Assembly: GCF_001297065.1 (NCBI RefSeq)
Contig: NZ_LHOX01000015.1
Location: 124,001 to 188,000 of the forward strand
Origin: Enterococcus sp. RIT-PI-f
GTDB lineage: Bacteria > Bacillota > Bacilli > Lactobacillales > Enterococcaceae
Direction of reading: 5' to 3'
Length of the DNA: 64,000 nucleotides
Shown piece by piece: positions 54,064 to 63,555 of this stretch. The notes beneath the pieces were generated by a model. That model had not been told where the DNA came from and searched no databases. It worked only from the letters and a program-made list of their open reading frames with translations. The translations under genes and the position numbers were made by a program. Position 1 is the stretch's first letter; the number at the start of each line of letters is the position of its first letter.

Positions 54064-54450
54064 ATGGATCAACTAGAGAAAGAACCAAAAATCGCCAGTG
54101 AAGTGGCCAGTTTGAAACAGCTTTTAGCAGATCATTCTGTTGTCCGGAATTTTCAAGCAATCCAAAAGCGGGCCGCAGCGAATCCCAAGTTACAATCTTT
54201 GGAGGAAGCAATCAAACAGGCACAAAAGGATATGGTCCACTACGAGTATTACCATAAACCTGAAGCGTATCAAGCAGCGCAAAATAAATATGAAGCATTG
54301 ACAAATGAATATGAACACCACCCGATCGTGGTTGCCTATCGGGAGGCATTACAAGAAGCAGATGAATTATTGCACTATGTGACCAATGAGATCCAAAAGC
54401 AAATGAATATACCCATCCAGGAGGAGGAACAACATGCCTCAAAAGACTAA
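54064..54450 (+). CDS. ricA: YlbF/YmcA-family protein (RicA-like)
   Basis: 128-residue helical protein of the YlbF/YmcA family. In Bacillus, RicA (YmcA) with YlbF and YaaT stimulates RNA processing by RNase Y. The pattern is a long helical hairpin: [38 protein letters not shown]. The gene before mutS in Bacillus is also ymcA (with one gene between), supporting the name. The start is six bases after the ymdB stop. Its end overlaps mutS by 17 bases. Confidence 0.82.
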   Translation: MDQLEKEPKIASEVASLKQLLADHSVVRNFQAIQKRAAANPKLQSLEEAIKQAQKDMVHYEYYHKPEAYQAAQNKYEALTNEYEHHPIVVAYREALQEADELLHYVTNEIQKQMNIPIQEEEQHASKD

Positions 54451-56986
54451 AAACACTCCCATGATGGAACAGTATTTAAGCATCAAGGCCCAATACCAAG
54501 ATGCTTTTTTGTTCTATCGTTTAGGAGATTTCTATGAATTATTCAATGAAGATGCCATCAAAGCCGCGCAAATCTTAGAACTGACATTGACCAGCCGCAA
54601 CAAAAATGCGGAAGAACCGATTCCAATGTGCGGCGTACCGTATCATGCAGCAAGCAACTATATCGATACCCTGATTGAGCAAGGGTATAAAGTCGCTATT
54701 TGCGAACAAGTAGAAGATCCTAAAACCACTAAAGGAATGGTCAAACGAGAAGTCGTTCAGTTGATCACGCCAGGAACGGTCATGGACAGCAAGGGATTGA
54801 CGGCGAAAGAAAATAATTTTTTGACGGCAGTTTTGCACGCAAATCAGCAATTTGGCTTTGCATATGTTGATTTAAGTACAGGGGAATTGAAAGCAGCTGT
54901 CCTAGAAGATGAAGAAGCAGTACTCAATGAAGCAGCTGCACTGCAAACGAAGGAAGTTGTTTTGTGCAGTGAGATCTCTGAGGAACTGAGAACCTTATTG
55001 ACGACCCGTCTAGAAGTGGTTTTTTCTAACCAAGAAACGAATGAAGACAATGCAGAATTTCAGTTTTTGACAAGCCAGCTGACTGAGCCAACGATCAAAG
55101 AAGTGACTGGTAAATTACTCAGCTATCTTTCAGTCACCCAAAAACGCAGTTTGGCCCATATTCAACAAGCTGTCGCTTATCAACCAGACCATGCCCTGAA
55201 AATGGATCATTATTCTAAATTTAATTTAGAATTAAGCCAGTCGATTCGTACAGGGAAAAAACAAGGCACTTTATTGTGGCTATTAGATGAAACCAAAACA
55301 GCGATGGGTGGACGTCTATTGAAACAATGGTTGGATCGACCATTGATCCAACCGAAAAAAATCGCTGCCCGTCAAGATATGGTCCAATCTTTGCTGGATA
55401 GTTTCTTTGAACGAGGCGATCTGCAAGAAGCATTGACAAAAGTCTATGATATGGAACGTTTGGTTGGCCGAGTGGCTTTTGGCAATGTCAATGGCCGTGA
55501 TTTATTGCAATTGAAATCTTCCTTGATGCAAGTTCCCTTGATCGGCAATCTACTGGAAGGCATCAACCGTGGCGAATGGAACGACCTATTGTTAGAACTA
55601 AATCCAATGGATGATCTAGTTGCGCTGATCGAAGCGGCCATCGATGAAGACGCACCGTTACAGATCACGGAAGGCAATATCATCAAAGACGGTTTTGATC
55701 CGCAATTGGATCAATATCGGACAGCAATGCGGGATGGCAAAAAATGGTTAGCCGAACTGGAGGCCAAAGAGCGGCAAGCGACTGGTGTCAAAACATTGAA
55801 AGTAGGCTTTAACCGTGTATTTGGTTACTATATTGAGATCACCAAAGCCAATTTGGTCAATTTGGATACTTCTCGCTATGAACGGAAACAGACCCTAGCC
55901 AATGCAGAACGTTTCATCTCCCCTGAATTGAAACGGCTGGAAACCTTGATTTTAGAAGCTGAAGAAAAATCTGTTGATTTAGAATATCGCTTGTTTTTAG
56001 AGGTTAGAGAAGCGGTCAAAGCAAAGATTGCTCAGTTGCAGAAACTCGCCAAAGCAGTCAGCGCAGTGGATGTGTTGCAAAGCTTTGCGACAATCTCAGA
56101 ACGCTATCAGTATGTGCGGCCAGCGATTGCCCAAAAACGTGCCGTATCGATCATTGATGGCCGACATCCAGTGGTCGAAAAAGTATTGGGCCACCAAGAA
56201 TATATTCCCAACAGTATTGTGATGCCTGAGGATACGGAAATCTTACTGATCACAGGGCCGAATATGTCTGGTAAGAGTACGTATATGCGTCAATTTGCCT
56301 TATTGGTGATTATGGCACAAATCGGTTGTTTCGTTCCGGCGCAATCCGCAGAAATGCCGATTTTTGACCGAATCTTTACCCGTATTGGTGCCAGTGATGA
56401 CTTGATTGCTGGTCAAAGTACCTTCATGGTGGAAATGATGGAAGCCAATCAAGCACTCCGTCATGCGACACCTAATAGCTTGATCTTGTTTGATGAGCTG
56501 GGCAGAGGAACTGCGACATATGACGGCATGGCTTTGGCGCAAGCAATCATTGAATATATCCACAAAGAGGTACGGGCCAAGACCTTATTCTCCACCCACT
56601 ATCATGAGCTGACCGTGTTAGATGAAGAACTAGCCAAATTACGCAACATCCATGTAGGTGCTGTTGAAAAAGAAGGGGAAGTCGTGTTCCTGCACAAGAT
56701 GATGGACGGACCCGCAGACAAGAGCTATGGGATCCACGTTGCCAAAATCGCAGGACTGCCAAGCCCGTTGCTCCAAAGAGCCGCCACCATCTTGAAAGCA
56801 TTAGAAGAACATGAACCAACGGTACAACCAAAACCACAAATCGAAGAAAATCAACAACTGTCTTTATTTAGTGAAATCTCAACAGAAGAAATCGGGGTCA
56901 TCGATCAACTGAAGAAATTAAACTTATTAGAAATGACACCGATGGACGCCTTGAATATGTTGTATGCATTGCAAAAACGAATCTAG
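54434..56986 (+). CDS. mutS: DNA mismatch repair protein MutS
   Basis: Mismatch-recognition ATPase, 850 residues. The N-terminal mismatch-binding motif is [11 protein letters not shown] (the Phe-x-Glu-type DFYELF wedge) near residue 28. The ATPase domain has [13 protein letters not shown] near 608, [12 protein letters not shown] near 690 and STHYHELT near 720. The C-terminal QQLSLFSE resembles a beta-clamp-binding motif. Translation is coupled to ricA by overlap; GGAGGAGG precedes the ATG. Confidence 0.97.
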   Translation: MPQKTKNTPMMEQYLSIKAQYQDAFLFYRLGDFYELFNEDAIKAAQILELTLTSRNKNAEEPIPMCGVPYHAASNYIDTLIEQGYKVAICEQVEDPKTTKGMVKREVVQLITPGTVMDSKGLTAKENNFLTAVLHANQQFGFAYVDLSTGELKAAVLEDEEAVLNEAAALQTKEVVLCSEISEELRTLLTTRLEVVFSNQETNEDNAEFQFLTSQLTEPTIKEVTGKLLSYLSVTQKRSLAHIQQAVAYQPDHALKMDHYSKFNLELSQSIRTGKKQGTLLWLLDETKTAMGGRLLKQWLDRPLIQPKKIAARQDMVQSLLDSFFERGDLQEALTKVYDMERLVGRVAFGNVNGRDLLQLKSSLMQVPLIGNLLEGINRGEWNDLLLELNPMDDLVALIEAAIDEDAPLQITEGNIIKDGFDPQLDQYRTAMRDGKKWLAELEAKERQATGVKTLKVGFNRVFGYYIEITKANLVNLDTSRYERKQTLANAERFISPELKRLETLILEAEEKSVDLEYRLFLEVREAVKAKIAQLQKLAKAVSAVDVLQSFATISERYQYVRPAIAQKRAVSIIDGRHPVVEKVLGHQEYIPNSIVMPEDTEILLITGPNMSGKSTYMRQFALLVIMAQIGCFVPAQSAEMPIFDRIFTRIGASDDLIAGQSTFMVEMMEANQALRHATPNSLILFDELGRGTATYDGMALAQAIIEYIHKEVRAKTLFSTHYHELTVLDEELAKLRNIHVGAVEKEGEVVFLHKMMDGPADKSYGIHVAKIAGLPSPLLQRAATILKALEEHEPTVQPKPQIEENQQLSLFSEISTEEIGVIDQLKKLNLLEMTPMDALNMLYALQKRI

Positions 56987-57001
56987 AAAGAAGGTCAGCA
57001 G

Positions 57002-59098
57002 ATGGGAAAGATCCAAGAATTGTCTGAACGTCTTGCCAACCAGATTGCTGCCGGAGAAGTCGTCGAACGACCGGCTTCTGTGGTCAAAGAATTAGTTGAA
57101 AATGCTGTCGACGCCGGCAGTACACAGATCGATATTTTTATTGAAGAAGCTGGCTTGCGTAAGATCCAAGTGATCGATAATGGCGAAGGTATTGCTGAAG
57201 AAGATGTGTTGACAGCTTTTAAACGGCATGCCACCAGTAAAATCCATAATCGGGATGACTTGTTCCGCATCCGTACGCTGGGCTTTCGCGGTGAAGCATT
57301 GCCAAGTATCGCTTCTGTTTCAGTCTTAACGATCGAAACAGCTGTCAATGAAGCAGCTCAAGGCACCTATGTTCGGTTGAAAGGCGGGGCGGTTGAAGCA
57401 CACAAACCGGCCAATTTGCGGCAAGGAACCAAAATCACTGTCGAAAATCTCTTTTACAATACACCGGCTCGCTTGAAGTATGTCAAAACGCTGCAAACGG
57501 AGTTGGCGAATGTGGGGGATATCGTTAATCGAATCGCTTTGAGTCATCCAGAGATTGCCTTTCGGCTGATCCATGAAGGTAACCCGATGCTGCGGACCAC
57601 CGGTAATGGGGTGTTGAAGCAAACGATCGCTGGTATTTATGGCGTGGAGACAGCCAAGAAAATGGTCGCTATCGATACAGCAGATTTAGATTTTAAAGTG
57701 ACCGGTTTTGTTTCCTTGCCAGAAGTAACCCGCGCCAGCAGGAATTACTTATCCACGATCATCAATGGCCGCTATATCCGCAACTTTGCCTTGAATAAAG
57801 CCATTGTTGCAGGCTATGGCTCGAAATTGATGATTGGCCGCTTTCCACTTGCGGTCTTAGAGATCCAAATGGACCCATTACTTGTAGATGTCAATGTTCA
57901 TCCGACCAAGCAAGAAGTTCGTTTATCAAAAGAAGCGGAATTGACAAAACTGATCAGTGCGGCAATCAATGAAGCGTTGCGGGAAATCAATTTGATTCCG
58001 AATGCTGCCGATAATCTTCGTTTCAAAAAGAAAGTCAAAGACCAGCCCAAAGCAGAACAAATGGGCTTAGCATTAGAAACCCCGCAAGGATCTTCTGATT
58101 TGCACTTTAATCGCCAAACCGGCAAATTTGAAACCAATCAGACTTATCAACAGACTGTGGATAAGTCTGTGGAAAAACCTGTGGAGGAAGGTGGAAAACT
58201 TCCAGAATCAGAGAATGGATCCAATGAAAGACCCGTGGAAAGTCCTGAGGCTTTCACAAATTTAGCAGCATCCTTACCGAATAAACCCATTCACTCATTT
58301 ATCGAAGAAGCCTTTCCGAAGCAACTTGATGAAAGCAAAGCGGAAGAGACACCAACTGCTGAGACACCAAAAGAAGCAGCTGTTGAACAAGAGACAATGT
58401 CTCACTTGCATCCAGAAATACATGGTGGGGATAAAAATTACTTAAAAACAGTTGACCGCTTATTGGAAGAATCCCCCACCAAAGAGCGTTTTCCGCAATT
58501 GGCTTATTTCGGCCAAATGCATGGCACCTATTTATTTGCCCAAAGTGAACAAGGGCTGTATATCATTGATCAACATGCCGCGCAAGAACGGATCAAATAT
58601 GAATATTTTCGGGAAAAAATTGGTGATGTGACTACTGATCAGCAAGAGTTGCTAGTGCCGATCGTTTTGGATTATCCCAACAGTGATGCCCTGCAAATTC
58701 AAGAAAAAAGTCCACAGTTAGCAGAAGTCGGGATTCATTTAGAACCATTTGGTGCCAATAGTTTTATTTTGCGGGCACATCCGACTTGGTATCCAAGTGG
58801 AGAAGAAGAATCGATCGTGCGGGAAATGATTGATATGCTATTGACTACTGGCAGTGTCAGTGTCAAAAAATTTCGCGAAGCGATTGCTATTATGATGAGT
58901 TGCAAACGGTCGATCAAAGCCAATCATTATCTCAATGAAGCACAAGCACGGCAATTGTTGATCGATTTGGCACAATGTGAAAATCCTTTCAATTGTCCAC
59001 ATGGACGGCCTGTGCTGATCCATTTTACCAATAGTGATATGGAGCGGATGTTCAAACGAATCCAAGATCCTCATGGCGCAAGGAGTGCAATCGAATGA
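57002..59098 (+). CDS. mutL: DNA mismatch repair protein MutL
   Basis: Mismatch-repair endonuclease and matchmaker, 698 residues. The GHKL ATPase N-terminus has IAAGEVVERPASVVKELVENAVDAG, DNGEGI and TLGFRGEALPSIASV. A variable acidic linker spans about 350-475. The C-terminal domain keeps the endonuclease motif DQHAAQERIKYE and the zinc-site CPHGRP, so it should nick DNA, as MutL does in bacteria without MutH. It overlaps maf by 4 bases. Confidence 0.97.
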   Translation: MGKIQELSERLANQIAAGEVVERPASVVKELVENAVDAGSTQIDIFIEEAGLRKIQVIDNGEGIAEEDVLTAFKRHATSKIHNRDDLFRIRTLGFRGEALPSIASVSVLTIETAVNEAAQGTYVRLKGGAVEAHKPANLRQGTKITVENLFYNTPARLKYVKTLQTELANVGDIVNRIALSHPEIAFRLIHEGNPMLRTTGNGVLKQTIAGIYGVETAKKMVAIDTADLDFKVTGFVSLPEVTRASRNYLSTIINGRYIRNFALNKAIVAGYGSKLMIGRFPLAVLEIQMDPLLVDVNVHPTKQEVRLSKEAELTKLISAAINEALREINLIPNAADNLRFKKKVKDQPKAEQMGLALETPQGSSDLHFNRQTGKFETNQTYQQTVDKSVEKPVEEGGKLPESENGSNERPVESPEAFTNLAASLPNKPIHSFIEEAFPKQLDESKAEETPTAETPKEAAVEQETMSHLHPEIHGGDKNYLKTVDRLLEESPTKERFPQLAYFGQMHGTYLFAQSEQGLYIIDQHAAQERIKYEYFREKIGDVTTDQQELLVPIVLDYPNSDALQIQEKSPQLAEVGIHLEPFGANSFILRAHPTWYPSGEEESIVREMIDMLLTTGSVSVKKFREAIAIMMSCKRSIKANHYLNEAQARQLLIDLAQCENPFNCPHGRPVLIHFTNSDMERMFKRIQDPHGARSAIE

Positions 59099-59661
59099 TT
59101 ATTTTAGCCTCACAATCCCCTAGAAGAAAAGAACTGTTGGCGGAATTGGTGCCAACGTTCACTGTTGTACCCGCTGATATCGACGAAAGCGTCCGTATCG
59201 GAGAAGCACCGCTTGCTTACGTAGCGCGGATGGCGGCTGAAAAAGCAGCTGTGGTCCTACCAAACCATCCTAACGATTTAGTGATTGCGAGCGATACTAC
59301 GGTCACCATCAATGGTGAAATATTAGGTAAACCCGTCGATTGGCAAGATGCCTATCGCATGTTGCGCTTGGTGAGCGGCAAGAAGCATTGGGTCCATACG
59401 GCCGTCTATTTGCAAAAAGGCGATCAGCAATGTCAGACAGTCGTTTCAGCTGAAGTCACCTTTAGTCCTTTGACAGATGAGATGATCCACCGCTATCTTG
59501 ATTTAGGAGAATATGCGGATAAGGCAGGTGCTTATGGTATTCAAGGGGCTGCAAAAGTATTCGTTGAAGCCATCAACGGTGATTATTATGCCATCGTTGG
59601 TTTTCCTGTTAATACGGTTAGTCATTTACTGGCTGAATTTCCTGAGGAGGCAACAAAATGA
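59095..59661 (+). CDS. maf: Maf-family nucleotide pyrophosphatase
   Basis: House-cleaning nucleoside triphosphate pyrophosphatase acting on dTTP/UTP or modified nucleotides, 188 residues. Motifs are LASQSPRRKELL (residues 4-15), the DIDESV segment, ASDTTVTINGEILGKP and EYADKAGAYGIQGAA. It starts inside the mutL stop (ATGA overlap) and ends overlapping the GFA-type gene. Bacillus Maf also lies near cell-division and repair genes. Confidence 0.92.
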   Translation: MIILASQSPRRKELLAELVPTFTVVPADIDESVRIGEAPLAYVARMAAEKAAVVLPNHPNDLVIASDTTVTINGEILGKPVDWQDAYRMLRLVSGKKHWVHTAVYLQKGDQQCQTVVSAEVTFSPLTDEMIHRYLDLGEYADKAGAYGIQGAAKVFVEAINGDYYAIVGFPVNTVSHLLAEFPEEATK

Positions 59662-60056
59662 ATGCAGAGGGAAGCTGTTTATGCGGTAAAGTCCAGATAA
59701 AGATTGAAGGTATTGAGAAGAACATTACGATTTGTCATTGTCAAATGTGTCAAAAATTTCATGGTGGCGCCATGATTGCCTTGTCCCCTTGCCGAAGAGA
59801 GCAAGTTGCTTTCGAGGAACAAATGCTGCAATGGTATGAATCATCTGCTTGGGCACAGAGAGGATTTTGCAGTCAATGTGGATCAAGTATTTGTTATTTT
59901 GAAAAAGAAACGGAAAAATTTTATTTTTCAGCAGGGCTATTTCCACATTTATCCGAGGCTATCGTAACTGAAGAAATGTTCACTAAGGACCAGCCGCCAT
60001 ACTTGCATATAGCTGAGAAGACCATTCGTTGGCCAGGACTACCTGGAAAATCATAA
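59658..60056 (+). CDS. GFA/CENP-V-family zinc-binding protein
   Basis: 132-residue protein of the glutathione-dependent formaldehyde-activating (GFA) fold. Zinc ligands are visible as CLCG, CHCQMC and CSQCG. The known family member binds S-hydroxymethylglutathione, but most members have no known function. The genome does make glutathione (gshF at 24127), so a glutathione-linked role is possible. It overlaps maf by four bases, with GAGGAGG as ribosome-binding site in the end of maf. Confidence 0.85.
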   Translation: MNAEGSCLCGKVQIKIEGIEKNITICHCQMCQKFHGGAMIALSPCRREQVAFEEQMLQWYESSAWAQRGFCSQCGSSICYFEKETEKFYFSAGLFPHLSEAIVTEEMFTKDQPPYLHIAEKTIRWPGLPGKS

Positions 60057-60135
60057 GCAAGTCAGTTTACAATCCAGTCCAAAAGAGGCAGAATAAGTGC
60101 AAAGGAAGCGTCGAAATTTGAAAGCAGGTGACACT

Positions 60136-60573
60136 ATGACAAAAGAAAATAAAGAAGCACTGAAAGAAACCCTATCGCCGATTGAATATGCTGTCACACA
60201 AGAAAATGCGACAGAACGACCGTTTACGGGAACGTATGATGACTTCTACGAAAAAGGGATCTACGTGGATATCGTCAGCGGCGATCCATTATTTGCCTCC
60301 ACGGATAAATTTGATGCAGGCTGTGGTTGGCCTTCTTTTTCTAAACCTATCAGTCGTCAAGATATTCAAGAAAAAGCTGATTTCTCCCATGGGATGCATC
60401 GGGTAGAGGTGCGCAGCAAAGAAGCAGATTCTCATTTGGGCCATGTCTTTTCAGATGGACCGCAAGACAAAGGCGGTTTGCGCTATTGCATCAATTCAGC
60501 AGCGTTAAAATTCATTCCTCTAGCTGAAATGGATGAAAAAGGCTATGGTGACTATAAATCAGTCGTCGAATAA
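60136..60573 (+). CDS. msrB: Peptide-methionine (R)-S-oxide reductase MsrB
   Basis: Repairs oxidised methionine (R-sulphoxide), about 145 residues. The family blocks are [50 protein letters not shown] and [12 protein letters not shown], with the catalytic Cys in RYCINS. The usual two CxxC zinc motifs are absent, as in many lactic acid bacteria forms. A GTG-initiated frame opens at 60097, but AGGTGA before the ATG at 60136 marks the start. Confidence 0.93.
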   Translation: MTKENKEALKETLSPIEYAVTQENATERPFTGTYDDFYEKGIYVDIVSGDPLFASTDKFDAGCGWPSFSKPISRQDIQEKADFSHGMHRVEVRSKEADSHLGHVFSDGPQDKGGLRYCINSAALKFIPLAEMDEKGYGDYKSVVE

Positions 60574-60585
60574 TCGGATCACTGT

Positions 60586-60615
60586 AGGACTGTCTTTACG
60601 GGCAGTCCTTTTTTT
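60586..60615 (+). terminator. Terminator of msrB
   Basis: AGGACTG (60586-60592) pairs with CAGTCCT (60603-60609), followed by T. Confidence 0.8.
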
Positions 60616-60668
60616 GCCTCTCAGTCTATGCTACAATAAAGGGAACGTATGTACAGAAAGGAAAGCAC

Positions 60669-61259
60669 ATGTACGAATATATTATCGGCAAAGTAACGGA
60701 TATTTTCCCCGCCTATATCGTGGTCGAGTCTTATGGCATCGGCTATCAGATTGCATTTGGAAATCCCTATGCATTTAGCGGTAAACTCAACCAAGAAGTC
60801 AAAATTTACCTGCACCAAGTCATTCGAGAAGACGCCCATAGTCTTTATGGCTTTTCTACGATCGAAGGCAAGCAGTTGTTCCTTAAACTGATCAGTGTGT
60901 CTGGGATTGGTCCCAAGAGCGCATTGGCGATCATGGCCAATGACGATCATGCCGGCTTGATCACGGCAGTCGAAAATGAAGATGTCACCTATCTGATCAA
61001 ATTTCCTGGTGTCGGCAAAAAAACAGCCCAGCAAATGGTGCTGGATCTAAAAGGGAAATTAGCAGAACTTGTGGGTGAAACAGCTATTCTGCCAGTGACC
61101 GTTGCAACAACAGCACTTGAAGAAGCTTTAGAAGCTTTGAAGGCATTAGGGTATAGTGACAAAGAAATCAAAAAAGTCGAGAAACAATTGGCAACCAATA
61201 TAACGAAATCCACAGATGAATATTTGCGTGAAGCACTTCGTTTGATGATGAAAAAATAG
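60669..61259 (+). CDS. ruvA: Holliday junction helicase subunit RuvA
   Basis: Binds four-way junctions and recruits RuvB, 196 residues. Domain I has [28 protein letters not shown]; domain II holds helix-hairpin-helix motifs [16 protein letters not shown] and [20 protein letters not shown]; domain III, at the C-terminus, contacts RuvB ([17 protein letters not shown]). AAAGGAAAG precedes the ATG. ruvB follows after 12 bases. Confidence 0.96.
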   Translation: MYEYIIGKVTDIFPAYIVVESYGIGYQIAFGNPYAFSGKLNQEVKIYLHQVIREDAHSLYGFSTIEGKQLFLKLISVSGIGPKSALAIMANDDHAGLITAVENEDVTYLIKFPGVGKKTAQQMVLDLKGKLAELVGETAILPVTVATTALEEALEALKALGYSDKEIKKVEKQLATNITKSTDEYLREALRLMMKK

Positions 61260-61271
61260 GGAGGGATCAGC

Positions 61272-62276
61272 GTGACAGAGGAACGGATCGTTTCACCAGA
61301 ATCCAATGAGCAAGAAGAAATCATCGAAAAATCGCTGCGCCCGCAATCCCTTGCGCAATATATTGGCCAAAATAAAGTCAAACAAGAACTAAACATTTAT
61401 ATCCAAGCTGCCAAAAACCGCGAAGAAGCACTAGATCATGTCCTGCTTTATGGACCGCCAGGATTAGGTAAAACAACGATGGCCATGGTGATTGCCAATG
61501 AAATGGCCGTGCAGATCAAGACCACTAGTGGTCCAGCAATCGAAAAACCAGGGGATTTGATTGCTGTTCTGAATGAATTGCAGCCAGGCGATGTCTTGTT
61601 TATCGATGAGATCCATCGCTTGCCCCGTGTGGCAGAGGAAATGCTGTATTCGGCGATGGAAGACTTTTATGTCGATATCATGGTTGGTCAAGGAACGACC
61701 GCTCATCCGGTTCATTTTCCCTTACCACCTTTTACCTTAGTAGGCGCAACGACCCGTGCGGGCATGTTATCTGCCCCATTGCGGGATCGCTTCGGTATCA
61801 TTTCTCATATGCAATACTATGAAGAAGGTGACCTCAAAGAAATCGTGCAGCGCACCGCATCGATCTTCCAAACTGCCATCGTAGAGGAAGGTGCGATCGA
61901 GATTGCCCGCCGTTCTAGAGGCACCCCGCGAATCGCCAATCGTCTGTTGAAACGTGTACGTGATTATGCCCAAGTTCAAGCAGACGGCGTGATTGATCAA
62001 AGAATTGCTGATCAAGCGTTGCAATTGCTGGCTGTAGATCATGCTGGGTTAGATTATGTCGACCAAAAACTGATTCGCACGATGATCGAGTTGTACCATG
62101 GTGGACCGGTAGGACTAAGTACGATCGCCGTCAATATTGGTGAAGAGACCGAAACGGTCGAAGATATGTATGAACCATTTTTGATACAGAAAGGGTTTCT
62201 CAAGCGGACCCCGCGAGGTCGCGTCGCGACACAATTAGCCTACGACCACTTTGGCTATCCATTTGTGGAAGGATAA
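61272..62276 (+). CDS. ruvB: Holliday junction helicase motor RuvB
   Basis: AAA+ motor that drives branch migration, 334 residues. It opens with [20 protein letters not shown], then Walker [13 protein letters not shown], Walker [13 protein letters not shown], sensor [17 protein letters not shown], and ends with [19 protein letters not shown]. The start is GTG with AGGGAGG upstream. It is followed by a terminator. Confidence 0.96.
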   Translation: MTEERIVSPESNEQEEIIEKSLRPQSLAQYIGQNKVKQELNIYIQAAKNREEALDHVLLYGPPGLGKTTMAMVIANEMAVQIKTTSGPAIEKPGDLIAVLNELQPGDVLFIDEIHRLPRVAEEMLYSAMEDFYVDIMVGQGTTAHPVHFPLPPFTLVGATTRAGMLSAPLRDRFGIISHMQYYEEGDLKEIVQRTASIFQTAIVEEGAIEIARRSRGTPRIANRLLKRVRDYAQVQADGVIDQRIADQALQLLAVDHAGLDYVDQKLIRTMIELYHGGPVGLSTIAVNIGEETETVEDMYEPFLIQKGFLKRTPRGRVATQLAYDHFGYPFVEG

Positions 62277-62291
62277 CAAATGGATGTCAGC

Positions 62292-62319
62292 AAAAAGCCC
62301 CCAGCGATGGTGGCTTTTT
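62292..62319 (+). terminator. Terminator of ruvAB
   Basis: AAAAAGCC (62292-62299) pairs with GGCTTTTT (62312-62319); an inner CCA/TGG adds pairs. Confidence 0.7.
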
Positions 62320-62329
62320 CTTGTTTAGT

Positions 62330-62339
62330 GAAACGTTTC
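62330..62339 (+). promoter_or_regulatory. Operator-like palindrome A, GAAACGTTTC
   Basis: A perfect 10-base palindrome with the CG-centred form of LacI-family operators, preceded by GT. A second copy lies 246 bases downstream. Apart from this, the promoter and copy B, the 62320-62632 stretch is AT-rich and holds nothing I recognise. Confidence 0.5.
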
Positions 62340-62537
62340 TTTTAGGTTTATCTAGCGAACGGTTTTGAAAAAACAGTGACAAATAAAGCATTAAGTGATT
62401 TTTTTTGTTAAATAGAGGTATAACATTCAAATTTTAGCTGATATATCAGCTTTTTGATTGTGATGGTTGCTACATGAATTAAAAAAACATGGAGAAAGCG
62501 AGAAGCGAAAAAATCTGAAAAAAATAATTGAAAAGGC

Positions 62538-62566
62538 TTGCATTTTGTTTGGCGACCACTTATACT
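62538..62566 (+). promoter_or_regulatory. Promoter of the third sugar-importer operon
   Basis: TTGCAT (62538-62543) and TATACT (62561-62566) are separated by 17 bases. Confidence 0.7.
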
Positions 62567-62575
62567 CTGTTTGTA

Positions 62576-62585
62576 GAAACGTTTC
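62576..62585 (+). promoter_or_regulatory. Operator-like palindrome B, GAAACGTTTC
   Basis: The same 10-base palindrome as site A, lying about 3-12 bases after the expected transcription start, where a bound repressor would block transcription. Its flanks match site A when read on the opposite strand (GTGAAACGTTTCT). Confidence 0.65.
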
Positions 62586-62632
62586 ACCAAATAGACAGAT
62601 ATTTCTTAGGGCAAAAGAAAGGGATTATGGAT

Positions 62633-63544
62633 ATGAGTAAATTGCAAAAGATTTATAGCCAGCGGCAGTTGCACTGGATGGTTTTTCCAGGTGTTGCCTT
62701 TATGATCGTGTTTAATTATATTCCTATTTATGGCATTATCATCGCGTTTAAAAATTACACAGTTATTGACACGATTTCTTCTGCACCATGGGTTGGGTTA
62801 GATAATTTTCGCATCATCATGAGTGATAGTTTTTTCTGGGAAGCAGTACGCAACACCCTCGCCATCAGTATGCTGAAATTGGGACTAGGTTTTGCGATTC
62901 CCATTATTTTAGCGATCATGATTTTTGAGATGCAAGATGGACGCTTGAAGAAAATTATTCAAACGGTTTCATACATTCCCCATTTCTTTTCATGGATCGT
63001 TTTGGGGGGCATGATGATTTCATGGTTATCTACGAATGGATTTATTAACCAAGTCTTGATGTCTGTTGGTTTGATGGACAAAGGCGTCAACCATTTGTTG
63101 GATCCCGATAAATATTGGTGGATCGCTGTTCTGTCAGATTTATGGAAAGAAGTTGGCTGGGGAACGATTCTTTACTTAGCAGGGATGTCTCGTATCGACC
63201 CCACGTTTTATGAAGCGGCAAGAATCGATGGTGCCAGCAAATTGCGGCAAATTCGTTCGATCACATTGCCACTGCTGACACCGATCATTTCATTGAACTT
63301 GATTTTGAATGTGAGCGGTATCTTAGGCTCGAACTTAGATCAAACATTGGTTCTGATGAATTCTCAAAACCAAAACAAATCAGAAGTCATCAACTCCTTC
63401 GTGTATAAGATGGGTCTGACGCAAGGCGATTTCTCTTATGCAACAGCAGTCGGATTAGGCGTAGCCATTATTTCAGTGATTCTTCTAGTGATCACCGACC
63501 GCGTGACACGGAAATTGAATAACGGCAACTCAGTCATCTTATAG
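62633..63544 (+). CDS. Sugar ABC transporter permease (LplB type)
   Basis: Inner-membrane permease, about 303 residues and six membrane segments. The LplB start is visible (WMVFPGVAFMIVFNYIPIYGIIIAFKNYTV), as are YIPHFFSWIVLGGMMISWLS and the EAA loop YEAARIDGASKLRQIRSITLP. A frame opens at 62528 and another ATG lies at 62627, but AAAGGG (62618-62623) is best spaced for the ATG at 62633. Translating the upstream part would cross the promoter and operator B. The partner permease follows. Confidence 0.9.
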   Translation: MSKLQKIYSQRQLHWMVFPGVAFMIVFNYIPIYGIIIAFKNYTVIDTISSAPWVGLDNFRIIMSDSFFWEAVRNTLAISMLKLGLGFAIPIILAIMIFEMQDGRLKKIIQTVSYIPHFFSWIVLGGMMISWLSTNGFINQVLMSVGLMDKGVNHLLDPDKYWWIAVLSDLWKEVGWGTILYLAGMSRIDPTFYEAARIDGASKLRQIRSITLPLLTPIISLNLILNVSGILGSNLDQTLVLMNSQNQNKSEVINSFVYKMGLTQGDFSYATAVGLGVAIISVILLVITDRVTRKLNNGNSVIL

Positions 63545-63555
63545 GAGGCGTAAAA

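Noticed and set aside
62330-62585. GAAACGTTTC sites as CcpA cre sites
   Set aside because: Aligned on the central CG, both fail the outer TG and CA positions of the cre consensus. They fit a different LacI-family operator better.
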